Shown: piece after piece, positions 26,233 to 34,323 of the stretch
Layout of the letters: each line of letters begins with the position of its first letter
How positions within the stretch are numbered: the first letter of the stretch is position 1
Source: Bacillus solitudinis
Lineage (GTDB): Bacteria; Bacillota; Bacilli; Bacillales; Bacillaceae_D
DNA: 64,000 bases
NCBI RefSeq assembly: GCF_002797395.1
Contig: NZ_KZ454943.1
Span: 2,775,871 to 2,839,870 of the forward strand
Direction: 5' to 3'
Notes under the pieces: model-generated
What the model saw: only the letters and a program-made list of their open reading frames with translations
What the model was told of the DNA's origin: nothing
Databases searched by the model: none
Position numbers and translations under genes: made by a program

Positions 26233-27000
26233 ATGAAAAGAACATACTGGTTCATTGTCGTACTATTTTTATGTATAGTTTTTCTGTCAGGATGTGGAGT
26301 TAATCAACAACCTATTACTGCTGAAACTCAAGGGATTTGGAATCACTTTTTTGTGTATCCAATGTCTTGGTTACTAATATTTTTTGCTGGACTTTTTAAT
26401 GGGAGTTTCGGTTTGTCGATTGTTATCGTAACGGTTCTTATTCGTTTTGTATTGCTACCTTTAATGTTGAAGCAACAAAAAAGTTCTCGTTCAATGCAGG
26501 CACTCAAACCGCAAATGGAGGAACTGCAGAATAAGTACAAAACCGAAGAAAAGAAGAAGGACCCAAAAAACGTTCAAAACATGCAGAAAGAGCTTATGGC
26601 GCTATATCAGGAAAATGGTGTCAACCCTATGGCAGGTTGCTTACCTATTTTTGTTCAAATGCCGGTTATGATGGCGTTTTACTTCGCGATTATGAGAACA
26701 GAAGAAATTGCACTCCACTCATTCCTATGGGTTGATTTGGGCAATCCAGATCCGATGTTTATTCTGCCGCTCATAGCAGGATTAACGACATTCTTACAAG
26801 TAAGAATGACGGCATTTCAGCTTCAAGGACAAATGAAAATCATTATGTATATTATGCCAATTATGATTATCGTAGCTGGAGTTACCTTACCTTCTGCCTT
26901 ATCATTGTACTGGGTAGTAGGAAATGTTTTTATGATCATCCAGACGTATTTTACAGTAGTTCGTAGTATTCCGAGTAATGTAACTGACATCTCAAAATAG
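26233..27000 (+). CDS. yidC: YidC/Oxa1-family membrane protein insertase (lipoprotein type)
   Basis: A 255-residue insertase. The N-terminal signal ends in a lipobox (LSGCG), giving a lipid-modified Cys at about residue 21. It is followed by the five-helix Oxa1 core: [20 protein letters not shown] with the conserved groove Arg, a charged cytoplasmic hairpin (about 85-125), [20 protein letters not shown] and [12 protein letters not shown]. The family inserts membrane proteins with or without SecYEG. It is the SpoIIIJ/YqjG type of Bacillus, but away from rnpA-jag, so it is likely the second copy. Confidence 0.92.
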   Translation: MKRTYWFIVVLFLCIVFLSGCGVNQQPITAETQGIWNHFFVYPMSWLLIFFAGLFNGSFGLSIVIVTVLIRFVLLPLMLKQQKSSRSMQALKPQMEELQNKYKTEEKKKDPKNVQNMQKELMALYQENGVNPMAGCLPIFVQMPVMMAFYFAIMRTEEIALHSFLWVDLGNPDPMFILPLIAGLTTFLQVRMTAFQLQGQMKIIMYIMPIMIIVAGVTLPSALSLYWVVGNVFMIIQTYFTVVRSIPSNVTDISK

Positions 27001-27020
27001 TAACAAAAAGGGGATTTAAG

Positions 27021-27070
27021 GAAGGTCACTGAAAAAGGTACAATTTTCACTTTTTTCAAGGGCCTTTATT
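27021..27070 (+). terminator. Imperfect terminator after yidC
   Basis: AAGGTCACTGAAAAAGG faces CACTTTTTTCAAGGGCCTTT with mismatches. Confidence 0.55.
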
Positions 27071-27118
27071 TAATGTTAGTTAGGTAGGACTATAATCTCC
27101 TTTTTAATCTCCGCATTC

Positions 27119-27146
27119 ACCTATCCACACCTTCCTGCATAGGCTA
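27119..27146 (+). promoter_or_regulatory. Candidate sigma-K promoter of the Gly/Tyr-rich gene
   Basis: CACC-like -35 (AC at 27119-27120), 17-base spacer, CATAGGCTA (27138-27146) matching CATAnnnTA. The ATG is 26 bases on. Confidence 0.5.
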
Positions 27147-27172
27147 CGTAGGTAAAGGAGGAGGGTGACACC

Positions 27173-27613
27173 ATGAATCAATATCAACAAATGAAATCAC
27201 TTTGTCAGCAATACTTAAACCAACCTGTTAATATGCAAGTGCATGGGCAACACTTATATAATGGAGTTGTTGAATACGTTGACGATGAAAACGTCTATGT
27301 AATGGTACCAATTGATGATCAGGGTCAACACATGGATTTAAAAGAATTAATAGCTACACCTGGAGCATTTGATACGACTGAGTCTGAGCATATACCTGGA
27401 GAATTCTCTGAGCAGCAGATGCGTGGGAACGAAGATGCGAGGTTCTTTCCTGGGGGCTATGGAGGCTACGGTTATCCAGGTTACGGTTTTTATCCGGGCT
27501 ATGGCTATCCAGGCTACGGACCATTTTATCCTTATCCCAGACCGAGATTTAGAGGTTGGGGAAGAGTAATTTTACCACTAGCTGCTCTAACCGCTATCGC
27601 AGCATTATATTGA
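27173..27613 (+). CDS. Gly/Tyr/Pro-rich probable spore-coat-associated protein
   Basis: A 146-residue product. Residues 1-60 form a small beta-rich domain (YLNQPVNMQVHGQHLYNGVV, then DDENVYVMVP) that resembles an Sm-like strand pattern. Residues about 92-125 are repeats of GYG/YPGYG rich in aromatic residues. The end is a short hydrophobic segment (VILPLAALTAIAALY). AAAGGAGGAGGG precedes the ATG. A sigma-K-like promoter and the low-complexity Tyr/Gly composition suggest a mother-cell coat or crust role (inference). Confidence 0.6.
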   Translation: MNQYQQMKSLCQQYLNQPVNMQVHGQHLYNGVVEYVDDENVYVMVPIDDQGQHMDLKELIATPGAFDTTESEHIPGEFSEQQMRGNEDARFFPGGYGGYGYPGYGFYPGYGYPGYGPFYPYPRPRFRGWGRVILPLAALTAIAALY

Positions 27614-27623
27614 TGAATTAGTA

Positions 27624-27646
27624 GAGGTTGTCGATAAGGCAACCTC
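27624..27646 (+). terminator. Small hairpin without T run
   Basis: GAGGTTG / CAACCTC just after the Gly/Tyr-rich gene; no clear U tract. Confidence 0.35.
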
Positions 27647-27860
27647 CACTTGTAAGATTATTAACGGTTTTAAGAGAAGTTTGTTCCCCGGGAAATAATT
27701 AAGTCGAAAAAGGTAGGTTATTTGTTAAGGACAAGCATTATAATGTAACAATTAGATGACCATTTTGAAAGTTATGTTTCATTTAGAGTAATTGGTGGAA
27801 AACCTAATAAAATAAGTGTATTTTAAATAGTAAGAAGTAGAAGATGCAGGAGGGCATAAG

Positions 27861-28544
27861 ATGAGTGAGTATCTCGTTTATCTAGTAGAAGATGAAAAGA
27901 ACCTTTCGGAGGTTTTAAAAGCGTACCTTGAAAAAGAGGGTTGGGTTGTCAGGGTATTCCATGATGGGGATGAAGCGAAAGAAGTAATTGAAGAAAAACC
28001 CCATTTATGGATTTTAGATATTATGCTTCCTGGTACCGATGGTTATCAATTATTAAAAGCGATAAAAGAAAATGAAGATACCCCAGTTATTTTCATCTCA
28101 GCTAGAGATCAAGATTTAGATCGGGTGCTCGGACTTGAAATGGGAAGCGATGATTATTTAGCAAAGCCATTTCTACCCCAAGAACTAATAATCCGTGCAA
28201 AAAAACTTTTAAATCGTATTTATGGGACAAGTAACCAAGAACAGAAAAAAATTGAATTAAATAGTTACATTATCGATCCAATAGGACGAACGGTCATTGA
28301 TTCTGAGTTAGATGATAAAGATGGTATTGATTTGACGACAAAGGAAATGGATTTAATTTTACTGCTAACAGCGGAAGTCGGAAAAGCCCTATCACGAGAA
28401 AAAATTATAGAGCATGTTTGGGGTGAAAACTACTTTGGATCTGAACGAGCAGTGGACGATGTCGTTAGACGAGTAAGAAAAAAAATGCCAAGAATTCACT
28501 TGGAAACATTGTACGGCTATGGGTATAGGGTTTTATCTTCATGA
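27861..28544 (+). CDS. cssR: Response regulator of the secretion-stress system
   Basis: An OmpR-type regulator of 227 residues. The receiver has the acidic pair in YLVEDEKN, phospho-acceptor Asp53 in LWILDIMLPGTDGY, Thr/Ser and Lys switches in FISARD and AKPFLPQELI. The winged-helix DNA-binding domain ends EHVWGENYFGSERAVDDVVR. The string PHLWILDIMLPGTDGY and the FLPQELIIR region match CssR closely from memory. In B. subtilis CssRS induces htrA and htrB when misfolded exported proteins build up. GCAGGAGGGC precedes the ATG, and the end overlaps cssS by 4 bases. Confidence 0.85.
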   Translation: MSEYLVYLVEDEKNLSEVLKAYLEKEGWVVRVFHDGDEAKEVIEEKPHLWILDIMLPGTDGYQLLKAIKENEDTPVIFISARDQDLDRVLGLEMGSDDYLAKPFLPQELIIRAKKLLNRIYGTSNQEQKKIELNSYIIDPIGRTVIDSELDDKDGIDLTTKEMDLILLLTAEVGKALSREKIIEHVWGENYFGSERAVDDVVRRVRKKMPRIHLETLYGYGYRVLSS

Positions 28545-29932
28545 TTAAAGTAAATTTAACGCAAAGGATTTGGCTTGCGTTTATTTCATTAATTGTTCTA
28601 GTTGGATTGTCTATGATAATTATTTATCCTATTTCGATTAAAGGGACATTGACAGAAGAAACCTATCGAATTATCGAGCTTGAACAGACGAGGTTAGCAT
28701 ATCCACTTCTTGATTTAATAAACCCACCAAGAAATGAATTGGATTTTATTGAACGGCGAGAAGCAGAACGGTCTGTTGGACACTTTTTTATATATGCGAC
28801 ATTAGGACAAACACCGGAAGGATCTGCCCTGCCACCGGTAGAAGTGTTGCAAGAAATGGCTCAAAATGCGTATCGCCAAGAAATGGATCGAGGGCGTTAT
28901 GAAATTCAATATCGGGGGGCAACTGTATTTTATGTAATTACAAAAGCACAAATTTCTGGTTCCTCAGCGTTTCATATATCATACATGTGGGATACATATC
29001 GTGACCAAATGGTTAATCGTCTTTGGGAACGTCTCATGTATTTGTTGTTATTAACTAGTGGGCTTAGCTTATTGCCTGCAATTTGGTTGAAACATTACTT
29101 GAGACAGCCGTTGATTGTTTTAGGAAATCATCTAGATCAAATAGCCAATCGAGATTGGAAAGAACCATTGAAATGGCAGGGGGATGAGGATTTCCAACGG
29201 TTATCAGACCAATTTGAGAAGATGCGGCAAAATTTACATAGTTATGACCGTGCGCAAAAAACATTTATTCAACATGCCTCACATGAACTAAAAACACCAA
29301 TAATGGTCATAAAAAGCTATGCTCAATCTGTAAAAGATGGCATTCTTCCAAAGGGAAATATTGAACAAACGATGGATGTTATTGTAGAAGAAGCAAATCG
29401 AATGGAACGTCGAGTCATTGATATGATTTATTATACAAAGCTCGATTCTCTTAAAGAAGAGAGTCCTAAGCATGATGAGGTTATTTTTGGGTCGATTGCG
29501 TTTCAAATTGAAGAACGATTCCGTGTACAACGGGAGGATGTGAAGATTGTCATCCTTGGTGCTGAGGTCCGTATGCAAGCTGATCATGAACAACTTGAAG
29601 TATTGTTAGAGAACCTTGTTGAGAATGCGCTTCGTTATGCAGAGAGTACGATTTGGGTTCAGGCTACTACCTATGAGGATAAAGTAGAAGTCACCGTAGA
29701 AAATAACGGTGAGCACATTCCGGAATACGACCTTCCACAACTTTTTAATCCTTTTTATAAAGGGAACAAAGGTAAGTTTGGCCTAGGATTAGCGATAGTG
29801 AAACGAATTGCTGAACTTCACCAAGCATGTCCCAAAGTTGAAAATACTGAAAAAGGAGTTAAATTCACCATTATATTCCCCATTATTCCCACGCAAACTA
29901 CTAAAGGAAAAAAAAGAGAGAAGAAACAATGA
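28541..29932 (+). CDS. cssS: Secretion-stress sensor histidine kinase
   Basis: A 463-residue kinase with TM1 at about residues 10-30, an extracellular domain of about 130 residues, TM2 about 167-187, HAMP, and the HisKA His248 in FIQHASHELKTP. The ATPase domain has the N box LLENLVENALRYAE and G box GKFGLGLAIVKRI. It overlaps cssR (ATGA), so they form one transcript. It probably senses misfolded secreted protein outside the membrane. prsA and ecsABC, both secretion-related, lie within 10 kb. Confidence 0.85.
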   Translation: MIKVNLTQRIWLAFISLIVLVGLSMIIIYPISIKGTLTEETYRIIELEQTRLAYPLLDLINPPRNELDFIERREAERSVGHFFIYATLGQTPEGSALPPVEVLQEMAQNAYRQEMDRGRYEIQYRGATVFYVITKAQISGSSAFHISYMWDTYRDQMVNRLWERLMYLLLLTSGLSLLPAIWLKHYLRQPLIVLGNHLDQIANRDWKEPLKWQGDEDFQRLSDQFEKMRQNLHSYDRAQKTFIQHASHELKTPIMVIKSYAQSVKDGILPKGNIEQTMDVIVEEANRMERRVIDMIYYTKLDSLKEESPKHDEVIFGSIAFQIEERFRVQREDVKIVILGAEVRMQADHEQLEVLLENLVENALRYAESTIWVQATTYEDKVEVTVENNGEHIPEYDLPQLFNPFYKGNKGKFGLGLAIVKRIAELHQACPKVENTEKGVKFTIIFPIIPTQTTKGKKREKKQ

Positions 29933-30002
29933 GTCCACTTAAAAAGGTAAAAAATCAACCCTTAAAAGACACTTAAAAGCTGCAATTTTCCGGTGCGTTG
30001 CG

Positions 30003-30036
30003 GCCAACTATGAGAAACCCACTCATAGTTGGCTTT
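30003..30036 (+). terminator. Terminator after cssS
   Basis: GCCAACTATGAG / CTCATAGTTGGC, 12 bp perfect, with a short T-rich tail. Confidence 0.8.
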
Positions 30037-30066
30037 AAAGAAAGCAAGGAGTACTTCTCTTTCTCC

Positions 30067-30094
30067 TTGACTATTTACCTATTAAAATTATGCT
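30067..30094 (+). promoter_or_regulatory. Candidate sigma-A promoter of yhaM
   Basis: TTGACT (30067-30072), 16-base spacer, TATGCT (30089-30094); a TATAAT overlaps just downstream. Confidence 0.45.
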
Positions 30095-30136
30095 ATAATT
30101 AAAGAATGAGGCTATTTTGTAAAATGGGGTGTGAAA

Positions 30137-31096
30137 ATGAGTAAGGGTATTCGATACCATCAGGTTGGTGACGCGGTGCAAAGTTATTTTCTAGTGAAAA
30201 CATCAACTAAAGCAATAGCTAGTAATGGAAAGCCTTTTTTAACGCTTGTTTTGGGTGATCAAACTGGAGAAATTGAAGCCAAATTATGGGGGTGTTCTCC
30301 CGAAGATGAGGCAGCTTTTGTAAGCAAAGAAATCGTTTTTATTCAAGGAGACTTTATTGAATATCGTGGTCGAAATCAATTAAAGATTGGTAGCATTCGA
30401 CCAACAACTGCTATGGATAATGTTAGGGTTGCTGACTTTGTACGTTCGGCTCCACTTTCACCAGAAGACATGCTTGATCAGGTCACTCAGTTTATTTTTG
30501 AGATGAACAATCCTAATATACAAAGGATTACTAGACATCTCATTAAAAAGCATCAGCAAGCATTTCTAGAATCACCAGCTGCTACCAAAAATCATCATGA
30601 GTTTGTTTCTGGATTAGCATATCATGTTGTATCAATGTTGAACATTGCAAAAAGTTTAGCTACTCTTTACCCATCTTTGGATGCTGATTTGCTGTATGCA
30701 GGTGTCATTCTCCATGATTTAGGTAAAGTAAGAGAGCTTTCAGGTCCGATTGATACAGCCTATACACTTGAAGGTAAACTACTTGGACATATTTCAATTA
30801 TGGTTAATGAAATTGCTGAAGCGGCTAAAGAATTAGGTATTGACGAAGAAGAAGTATTGATATTGCAACATTTAGTACTGAGTCATCATAGTAAAGGAGA
30901 ATGGGGAAGCCCAAAGGCTCCTGTGGTCAGGGAAGCAGAAGTACTACATATGATTGATAATATTGATGCAAAAATCAATATGATGGATAGAGCATTAGAT
31001 CGTGTTCAACCTGGAGAATTTTCAGAACGGGTAATGGCTTTGGAGAATAGGAGTTTCTATAAACCAACGTTTCATGAGGCCCCACTGGATATATAA
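30137..31096 (+). CDS. yhaM: 3'-5' exoribonuclease YhaM
   Basis: A 319-residue exonuclease. The N-terminal OB fold (about 10-95; [17 protein letters not shown]) binds nucleic acid. The C-terminal HD domain carries [17 protein letters not shown] and the metal-binding [11 protein letters not shown], with further His residues in [18 protein letters not shown]. It degrades RNA or DNA from the 3' end. ATG 30137 is chosen over GTG 30131; the ribosome site is weak (GGGGTG). Followed by yhaL as in B. subtilis. Confidence 0.93.
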   Translation: MSKGIRYHQVGDAVQSYFLVKTSTKAIASNGKPFLTLVLGDQTGEIEAKLWGCSPEDEAAFVSKEIVFIQGDFIEYRGRNQLKIGSIRPTTAMDNVRVADFVRSAPLSPEDMLDQVTQFIFEMNNPNIQRITRHLIKKHQQAFLESPAATKNHHEFVSGLAYHVVSMLNIAKSLATLYPSLDADLLYAGVILHDLGKVRELSGPIDTAYTLEGKLLGHISIMVNEIAEAAKELGIDEEEVLILQHLVLSHHSKGEWGSPKAPVVREAEVLHMIDNIDAKINMMDRALDRVQPGEFSERVMALENRSFYKPTFHEAPLDI

Positions 31097-31157
31097 AGTT
31101 CTAATCTTAACTGCTTGTACATATAGTCTAGTAAGAAGCGGTTAAGGAGGAATGAAA

Positions 31158-31436
31158 TTGAATAATCAAAAGACGAATAAACGATTTGCACTGGTTCTAT
31201 TGCTGGTTATTGCTGCTGTTTTCCTAATGACCCAAACTCCACTAGGTGTAATTCTTTTTGGGAGTCCTTGGTGGGTTTATCTTGTACTCATGGGGATTGT
31301 AGGAAGTGGATATCTATGTTATAAATATTCGCGAGAAGAGAGAGAACTTGAGGAAAAATGGATAGAAAAAGAAGGGCATGTTTTCATGGAAAGACTTATG
31401 GAAGAGAAAGAAAAAAGGGCAAGTCAAAAAACCTAA
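31158..31436 (+). CDS. yhaL: Sporulation protein YhaL
   Basis: A small protein with membrane segments at about 10-30 and 35-50 and a charged helical tail (WIEKEGHVFMERLMEEKEKR) typical of YhaL. The TTG at 31158 is chosen because AAGGAGG is 7 bases upstream; ATG 31152 is only one base from that site. It gives 92 residues, longer at the N-terminus than the roughly 70-residue B. subtilis protein. The stop codon lies inside a terminator. Confidence 0.8.
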   Translation: MNNQKTNKRFALVLLLVIAAVFLMTQTPLGVILFGSPWWVYLVLMGIVGSGYLCYKYSREERELEEKWIEKEGHVFMERLMEEKEKRASQKT

Positions 31437-31457
31437 GTACACTTAGGTTTTTTGACT
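31422..31457. terminator. Terminator overlapping the end of yhaL
   Basis: AGTCAAAAAACCTAAGT and its exact complement, 17 bp, with a 2-base centre. Confidence 0.9.
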
Positions 31458-31470
31458 ATGAATTGAAATG

Positions 31471-31566
31471 TTAACAGTAAGCAGAACCTACGATAATGAG
31501 TAATATGAAAAGTACGACGATTAATATGAAATTATTTAGTGGTGTACTCGGTACAGGTTCTAACAT
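31471..31566 (-). CDS. YjcZ-type sporulation miniprotein, 31 residues
   Basis: Read from the minus strand: an ATG after GAAAGGATGATTTAC opens 31 codons beginning MLEPVPSTPLNNF and continuing with the family core ILIVVLFILLIIVGSAY. The core is a single membrane helix, nearly identical to that of the two plus-strand copies at 32.9-33.1 kb. CATAACGTA (31606-31614, minus strand) resembles a sigma-K -10 box. The N-terminus (Pro-rich) differs from the other copies. Confidence 0.8.
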   Translation of the reverse strand: MLEPVPSTPLNNFILIVVLFILLIIVGSAYC

Positions 31567-31664
31567 GTAAATCATCCTTTCATACTTAAGTTAAATCCTC
31601 TTACTTACGTTATGCAATTGTCTAGATGTTGCGATAAGTATTTGCTGATTATTATAGAAACAAA

Positions 31665-31696
31665 GAAACGGAAAAGGTCTAAGCCTTTTCCGTTTC
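31665..31696. terminator. Terminator of prsA
   Basis: GAAACGGAAAAGG / CCTTTTCCGTTTC with loop TCTAAG. Confidence 0.9.
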
Positions 31697-31706
31697 TTTT
31701 GTAATA

Positions 31707-32627
31707 TTATTGTTCAATAGGTAATGTAGCGTCAGGACTGTCAAGAATTGATTCGAAACGTGAGTCTTTGAACTCGATATCAGCATTCTCAATCAATTCA
31801 TTAAGCACGGTCTCTTGTGTCTTCTTCTTTTCTTGAATTAACGTTTCTTCAATTTCTGCTTCTACATCTTCATATGTTTGCACGCGTGTGTCTGTTACTT
31901 TAATAATATGGTAGCCATACGATGTTTCAACTAGATCACTTACTTTCCCAACTTCAAGTGAGAAGGCTACTTCCTCAAACTCAGGAAGCATTTTCCCTTT
32001 ACCGAAAAATCCTAGGCTTCCACCATTCATTGCTGAACCAGGATCGGTTGAGTGTTCCTCAGCAAGTTTTGCAAAATCTTCACCTGCATTTATTTGTTCA
32101 AGAATATCACGTGCAGTTTCCTCATCTTCAACTAAAATGTGACTTGCTTCAACCTGCGTACTATAAACCTCTTCATTTTCTTTAAAATGAGCTTGTTTAT
32201 CTTCCTCTGTTACTTCAATACCTTGCATAGTAAGCTTTTCAATAATCATTGGAGGGATAATATACTCGTTTGCAAATTGTTCAATAGAGTCAACCTGAAT
32301 ATTATACTCGGTTTCCAATATATTAAGAAGCTCCTCGTCAGTTTCCAGACTAAACTGAGTTCGTAATGCCTCAAGCTCTTTGTCAATTTCTTCTTGAGGT
32401 AATTCAACAGATTCTTTAGCTTCCAATACTAATTGGCGCTGAATAAGCTCTTTTAACGTGGGCTCCCCGTAGCGTTCTTTCAGTAGTTCGACAAACTCTG
32501 ATTCTGTGATTTCCGTGCCATCGATAACTACAACTGGAGAATTATCGGAAGCGGTTTCTTCATTGTTACAGGCTGATAGGGCAAGTACACAAGCAAGACC
32601 TACAGCAATAAACGAACGTTTTTTCAT
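31707..32627 (-). CDS. prsA: Foldase lipoprotein PrsA (parvulin-type prolyl isomerase)
   Basis: A 306-residue lipoprotein: N-terminal signal and lipobox (LALSACNN), a chaperone-like SurA-type helical region (about 40-145 plus the C-terminal tail), and a parvulin domain (about 150-245) with VEASHILVEDEETARDIL, GGSLGFFGKGKMLPEFE and YGYHIIKV. PrsA folds secreted proteins at the outer face of the membrane and is essential for PBP folding in B. subtilis. ATG 32627 follows GGAGTG; the GTG upstream lies within that site. The neighbouring regulator Hpr represses secreted proteases. Confidence 0.95.
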   Translation of the reverse strand: MKKRSFIAVGLACVLALSACNNEETASDNSPVVVIDGTEITESEFVELLKERYGEPTLKELIQRQLVLEAKESVELPQEEIDKELEALRTQFSLETDEELLNILETEYNIQVDSIEQFANEYIIPPMIIEKLTMQGIEVTEEDKQAHFKENEEVYSTQVEASHILVEDEETARDILEQINAGEDFAKLAEEHSTDPGSAMNGGSLGFFGKGKMLPEFEEVAFSLEVGKVSDLVETSYGYHIIKVTDTRVQTYEDVEAEIEETLIQEKKKTQETVLNELIENADIEFKDSRFESILDSPDATLPIEQ

Positions 32628-32706
32628 GACGAACACTCCTTAATCTTAGCTTAATATATGTGTGAAAAAAATCATCCTGCTGATTTGTAAAAGTAACAAT
32701 TGTATA

Positions 32707-32728
32707 ACTTGTCTTAAATCAGACAAGT
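32707..32728. promoter_or_regulatory. Inverted repeat in the prsA leader
   Basis: ACTTGTC / GACAAGT, 7 bp arms with an 8-base centre, 80-100 bases upstream of the prsA start. It may be an operator or an RNA hairpin; function unknown. Confidence 0.35.
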
Positions 32729-32859
32729 GACTGAATTACTATCCATCAGAGCAAACCAAAAACTTTTCACAAAGTTTACTATACCATAAATGACATTTGA
32801 AGAGAAAGCTTTTCAAACATTAGCAAATAAAAATTCTGAAATTAGTGAAAATGCCCAGT

Positions 32860-32886
32860 ACGAAGAATGTCGTATTGCATAGGATA
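32860..32886 (+). promoter_or_regulatory. Candidate sigma-K promoter of the YjcZ pair
   Basis: AC (32860-32861), 16-base spacer, CATAGGATA (32878-32886), which fits AC-N16-CATAnnnTA. Confidence 0.5.
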
Positions 32887-32915
32887 CATTAACAAAGTAC
32901 AGAGGAGGTGTTATT

Positions 32916-32999
32916 ATGTCTCACGCATACCAAGGTGGATTTGCGTTAATTGTTGTGTTGTTCATCTTATTAGTAATTGTAGGTGCAGCTTGGTTGTAA
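32916..32999 (+). CDS. YjcZ-type sporulation miniprotein, copy 1 (27 residues)
   Basis: AGAGGAGGTG precedes an ATG opening 27 codons: MSHAYQGGF followed by the hydrophobic core ALIVVLFILLVIVGAAWL. This is the YjcZ/SscA-type family of one-helix proteins; in B. subtilis members are made late in the mother cell and help coat assembly (SscA). The preceding sigma-K-like promoter fits. A second copy follows 43 bases on. Confidence 0.88.
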   Translation: MSHAYQGGFALIVVLFILLVIVGAAWL

Positions 33000-33042
33000 A
33001 ACCGCACAAACATCTCTGACTAAAAAAAGGAGGCTTTTATTA

Positions 33043-33129
33043 ATGAGTCACGCATACGGAAGCAGCTTCGCGTTAATTGTTGTGTTGTTTATTCTATTAG
33101 TAATCATTGGTGCATCTTGGATGTACTAA
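33043..33129 (+). CDS. YjcZ-type sporulation miniprotein, copy 2 (28 residues)
   Basis: AAAGGAGGC precedes the ATG. The product begins MSHAYGSSF and continues ALIVVLFILLVIIGASWMY. It differs from copy 1 mainly by the Gly/Ser change and the C-terminus, and the DNA is nearly identical through the core, indicating tandem duplication. A terminator follows, so both form one transcript. Confidence 0.88.
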   Translation: MSHAYGSSFALIVVLFILLVIIGASWMY

Positions 33130-33139
33130 AATTAACAAA

Positions 33140-33175
33140 AAAAAGAGTGAGGCATGATATGCTTCACTCTTTTTT
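33140..33175 (+). terminator. Terminator of the YjcZ pair
   Basis: AAAAAGAGTGAGGCAT / ATGCTTCACTCTTTTT with loop GAT. Confidence 0.92.
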
Positions 33176-33197
33176 GAAAATAAGAAAGTGCTTTTTA

Positions 33198-33326
33198 GTG
33201 AGTCAAAGAAGAGCAGTGGCTCACACACTGCACGCCTCTACACGAAGAGCACTTGTAGAGGACGTAAAGTCTGACAGTGTTCTCCCCATTGCTTATAAGA
33301 AAAGTCTGCTACGCAGCTTCTTATAG
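33198..33326. other. Structured noncoding segment with three to four hairpins
   Basis: GTGAG/CTCAC (33198-33202/33220-33224); a larger stem ACACTG/CAGTGT (33225-33230/33275-33280) enclosing ACGCCTCTAC/GTAGAGGaCGT (33232-33241/33255-33265); and TATAAGAA..CTGC/GCAG..TTCTTATA (33294-33301 to 33318-33325). It has no ORF support and lies after the YjcZ terminator, at the 3' side of the minus-strand small gene. It could be a structured RNA, a long 3' element or a decayed repeat. Confidence 0.5.
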
Positions 33327-33347
33327 TAGTGAGAGAAAATCATTGTA

Positions 33348-33527
33348 TTATGTAAAGAGAATTTTTACATAAGTTGACGTTAATAAAATCGTCATTAAGA
33401 TATTAATTGTCCGAAAGAGCTTAGGCTGTTTTTCAGACGGGATTTCTCGGCGATCACAAAGTGCATCTGTCATGGAATTAATGACGAATAAAATAAAAAC
33501 AGCAAATAATACAATAAAGAAGACCAT
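33348..33527 (-). CDS. Small membrane protein, 59 residues
   Basis: Read from the minus strand. GGAGGCAATTAG precedes the ATG. The product starts MVFFIVLFAVFILFVINSM (one helix), has a charged middle (DALCDRREIPSEKQPKLFR) and a second helix near residues 40-57. No family recognised. The strong ribosome site and coherent two-helix design support a real gene; the structured segment lies just past its stop. Confidence 0.65.
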   Translation of the reverse strand: MVFFIVLFAVFILFVINSMTDALCDRREIPSEKQPKLFRTINILMTILLTSTYVKILFT

Positions 33528-33699
33528 CTAATTGCCTCCAGTCTTACGATGTCTTACTCTAAACTTTATCAAAAGTTATCACAAAAAGATAGAAAAATGC
33601 ATGATTTTCTAAAGGAATTATAACTAATAACTGTCAATCATTTGTTTTCTACTAAGGGAAGATTTACAATTAAAGAAGAATGACAATGGAGTGAACATA

Positions 33700-34287
33700 A
33701 TGAATAGACAAATATTCACTTGGAAAAATGGCTTTTTCTTTTTAGTCAGTCTTTGTATACTTATCTTAATATGCTTATTTATTTTCGTTCAACGTTACTT
33801 ACCTGAAGTTAACTCAAACCATTGGATTGATAATCAAGTTGTAGGGGAGAAGGAGTCAACATTCACGATTCATACAGACAGAAAACGATTAAATTACTTT
33901 ATAAAACAGCAAATTGAAGAGCAAAATAGTGAGTTTCGTTATATGGTTGAATTACAAGAAGATTATGTTCATTTTAGAACTATGTTTACAATACTTAGAC
34001 GAGATGTGCCTGTCACAATTAACTTTCATCCAGAAGTTTCTGCACAAGGAGATTTACTTCTACATGTACGGATGTTTTCAATAGGGGGACTGTCGTTGCC
34101 AGCAGACAGAGTGATGCAGTTAGTAAAAGAATTCGTCGACGCGCCTTCTTGGATAGAAATCTATCCAAAAGAAAAAATGGTTTTTGTAAAGGTTACTCAA
34201 TTGAGAATCGATGAGAGAATCTCATTTCATTTTTCCTCATTTGATTTAAGGAGAGATAAGATTGAGCTAGATATGACGATCCATTAG
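33700..34287 (+). CDS. YpmS-like protein (DUF2140)
   Basis: A 195-residue protein with one N-terminal membrane helix (about 10-32) and an outside beta-rich domain with the pattern FTIHTDRKRLNYFIKQQIEE and DVPVTINFHPEVSAQGDLLL, typical of YpmS/DUF2140 proteins. ATG 33700 follows GGAG at 8 bases. The function of the family is unknown; members are common in Bacillales. Confidence 0.75.
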   Translation: MNRQIFTWKNGFFFLVSLCILILICLFIFVQRYLPEVNSNHWIDNQVVGEKESTFTIHTDRKRLNYFIKQQIEEQNSEFRYMVELQEDYVHFRTMFTILRRDVPVTINFHPEVSAQGDLLLHVRMFSIGGLSLPADRVMQLVKEFVDAPSWIEIYPKEKMVFVKVTQLRIDERISFHFSSFDLRRDKIELDMTIH

Positions 34288-34289
34288 AT

Positions 34290-34322
34290 AAAGGCTGCCA
34301 GTTTCAGTCTGGACAGCCTTTT
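34290..34322. terminator. Terminator after the YpmS-like gene
   Basis: AAAGGCTGcCAG / CTGgACAGCCTTT, with convergent genes on both sides. Confidence 0.85.
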
Positions 34323-34323
34323 C

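Noticed and set aside
29929-29976. 15-codon frame overlapping the cssS stop codon
   Set aside because: Too short to judge, with only a weak purine stretch upstream.
33117-33326. 69-codon plus-strand frame after the YjcZ genes
   Set aside because: It overlaps the end of a YjcZ gene, its terminator and the hairpin region; no ribosome site.
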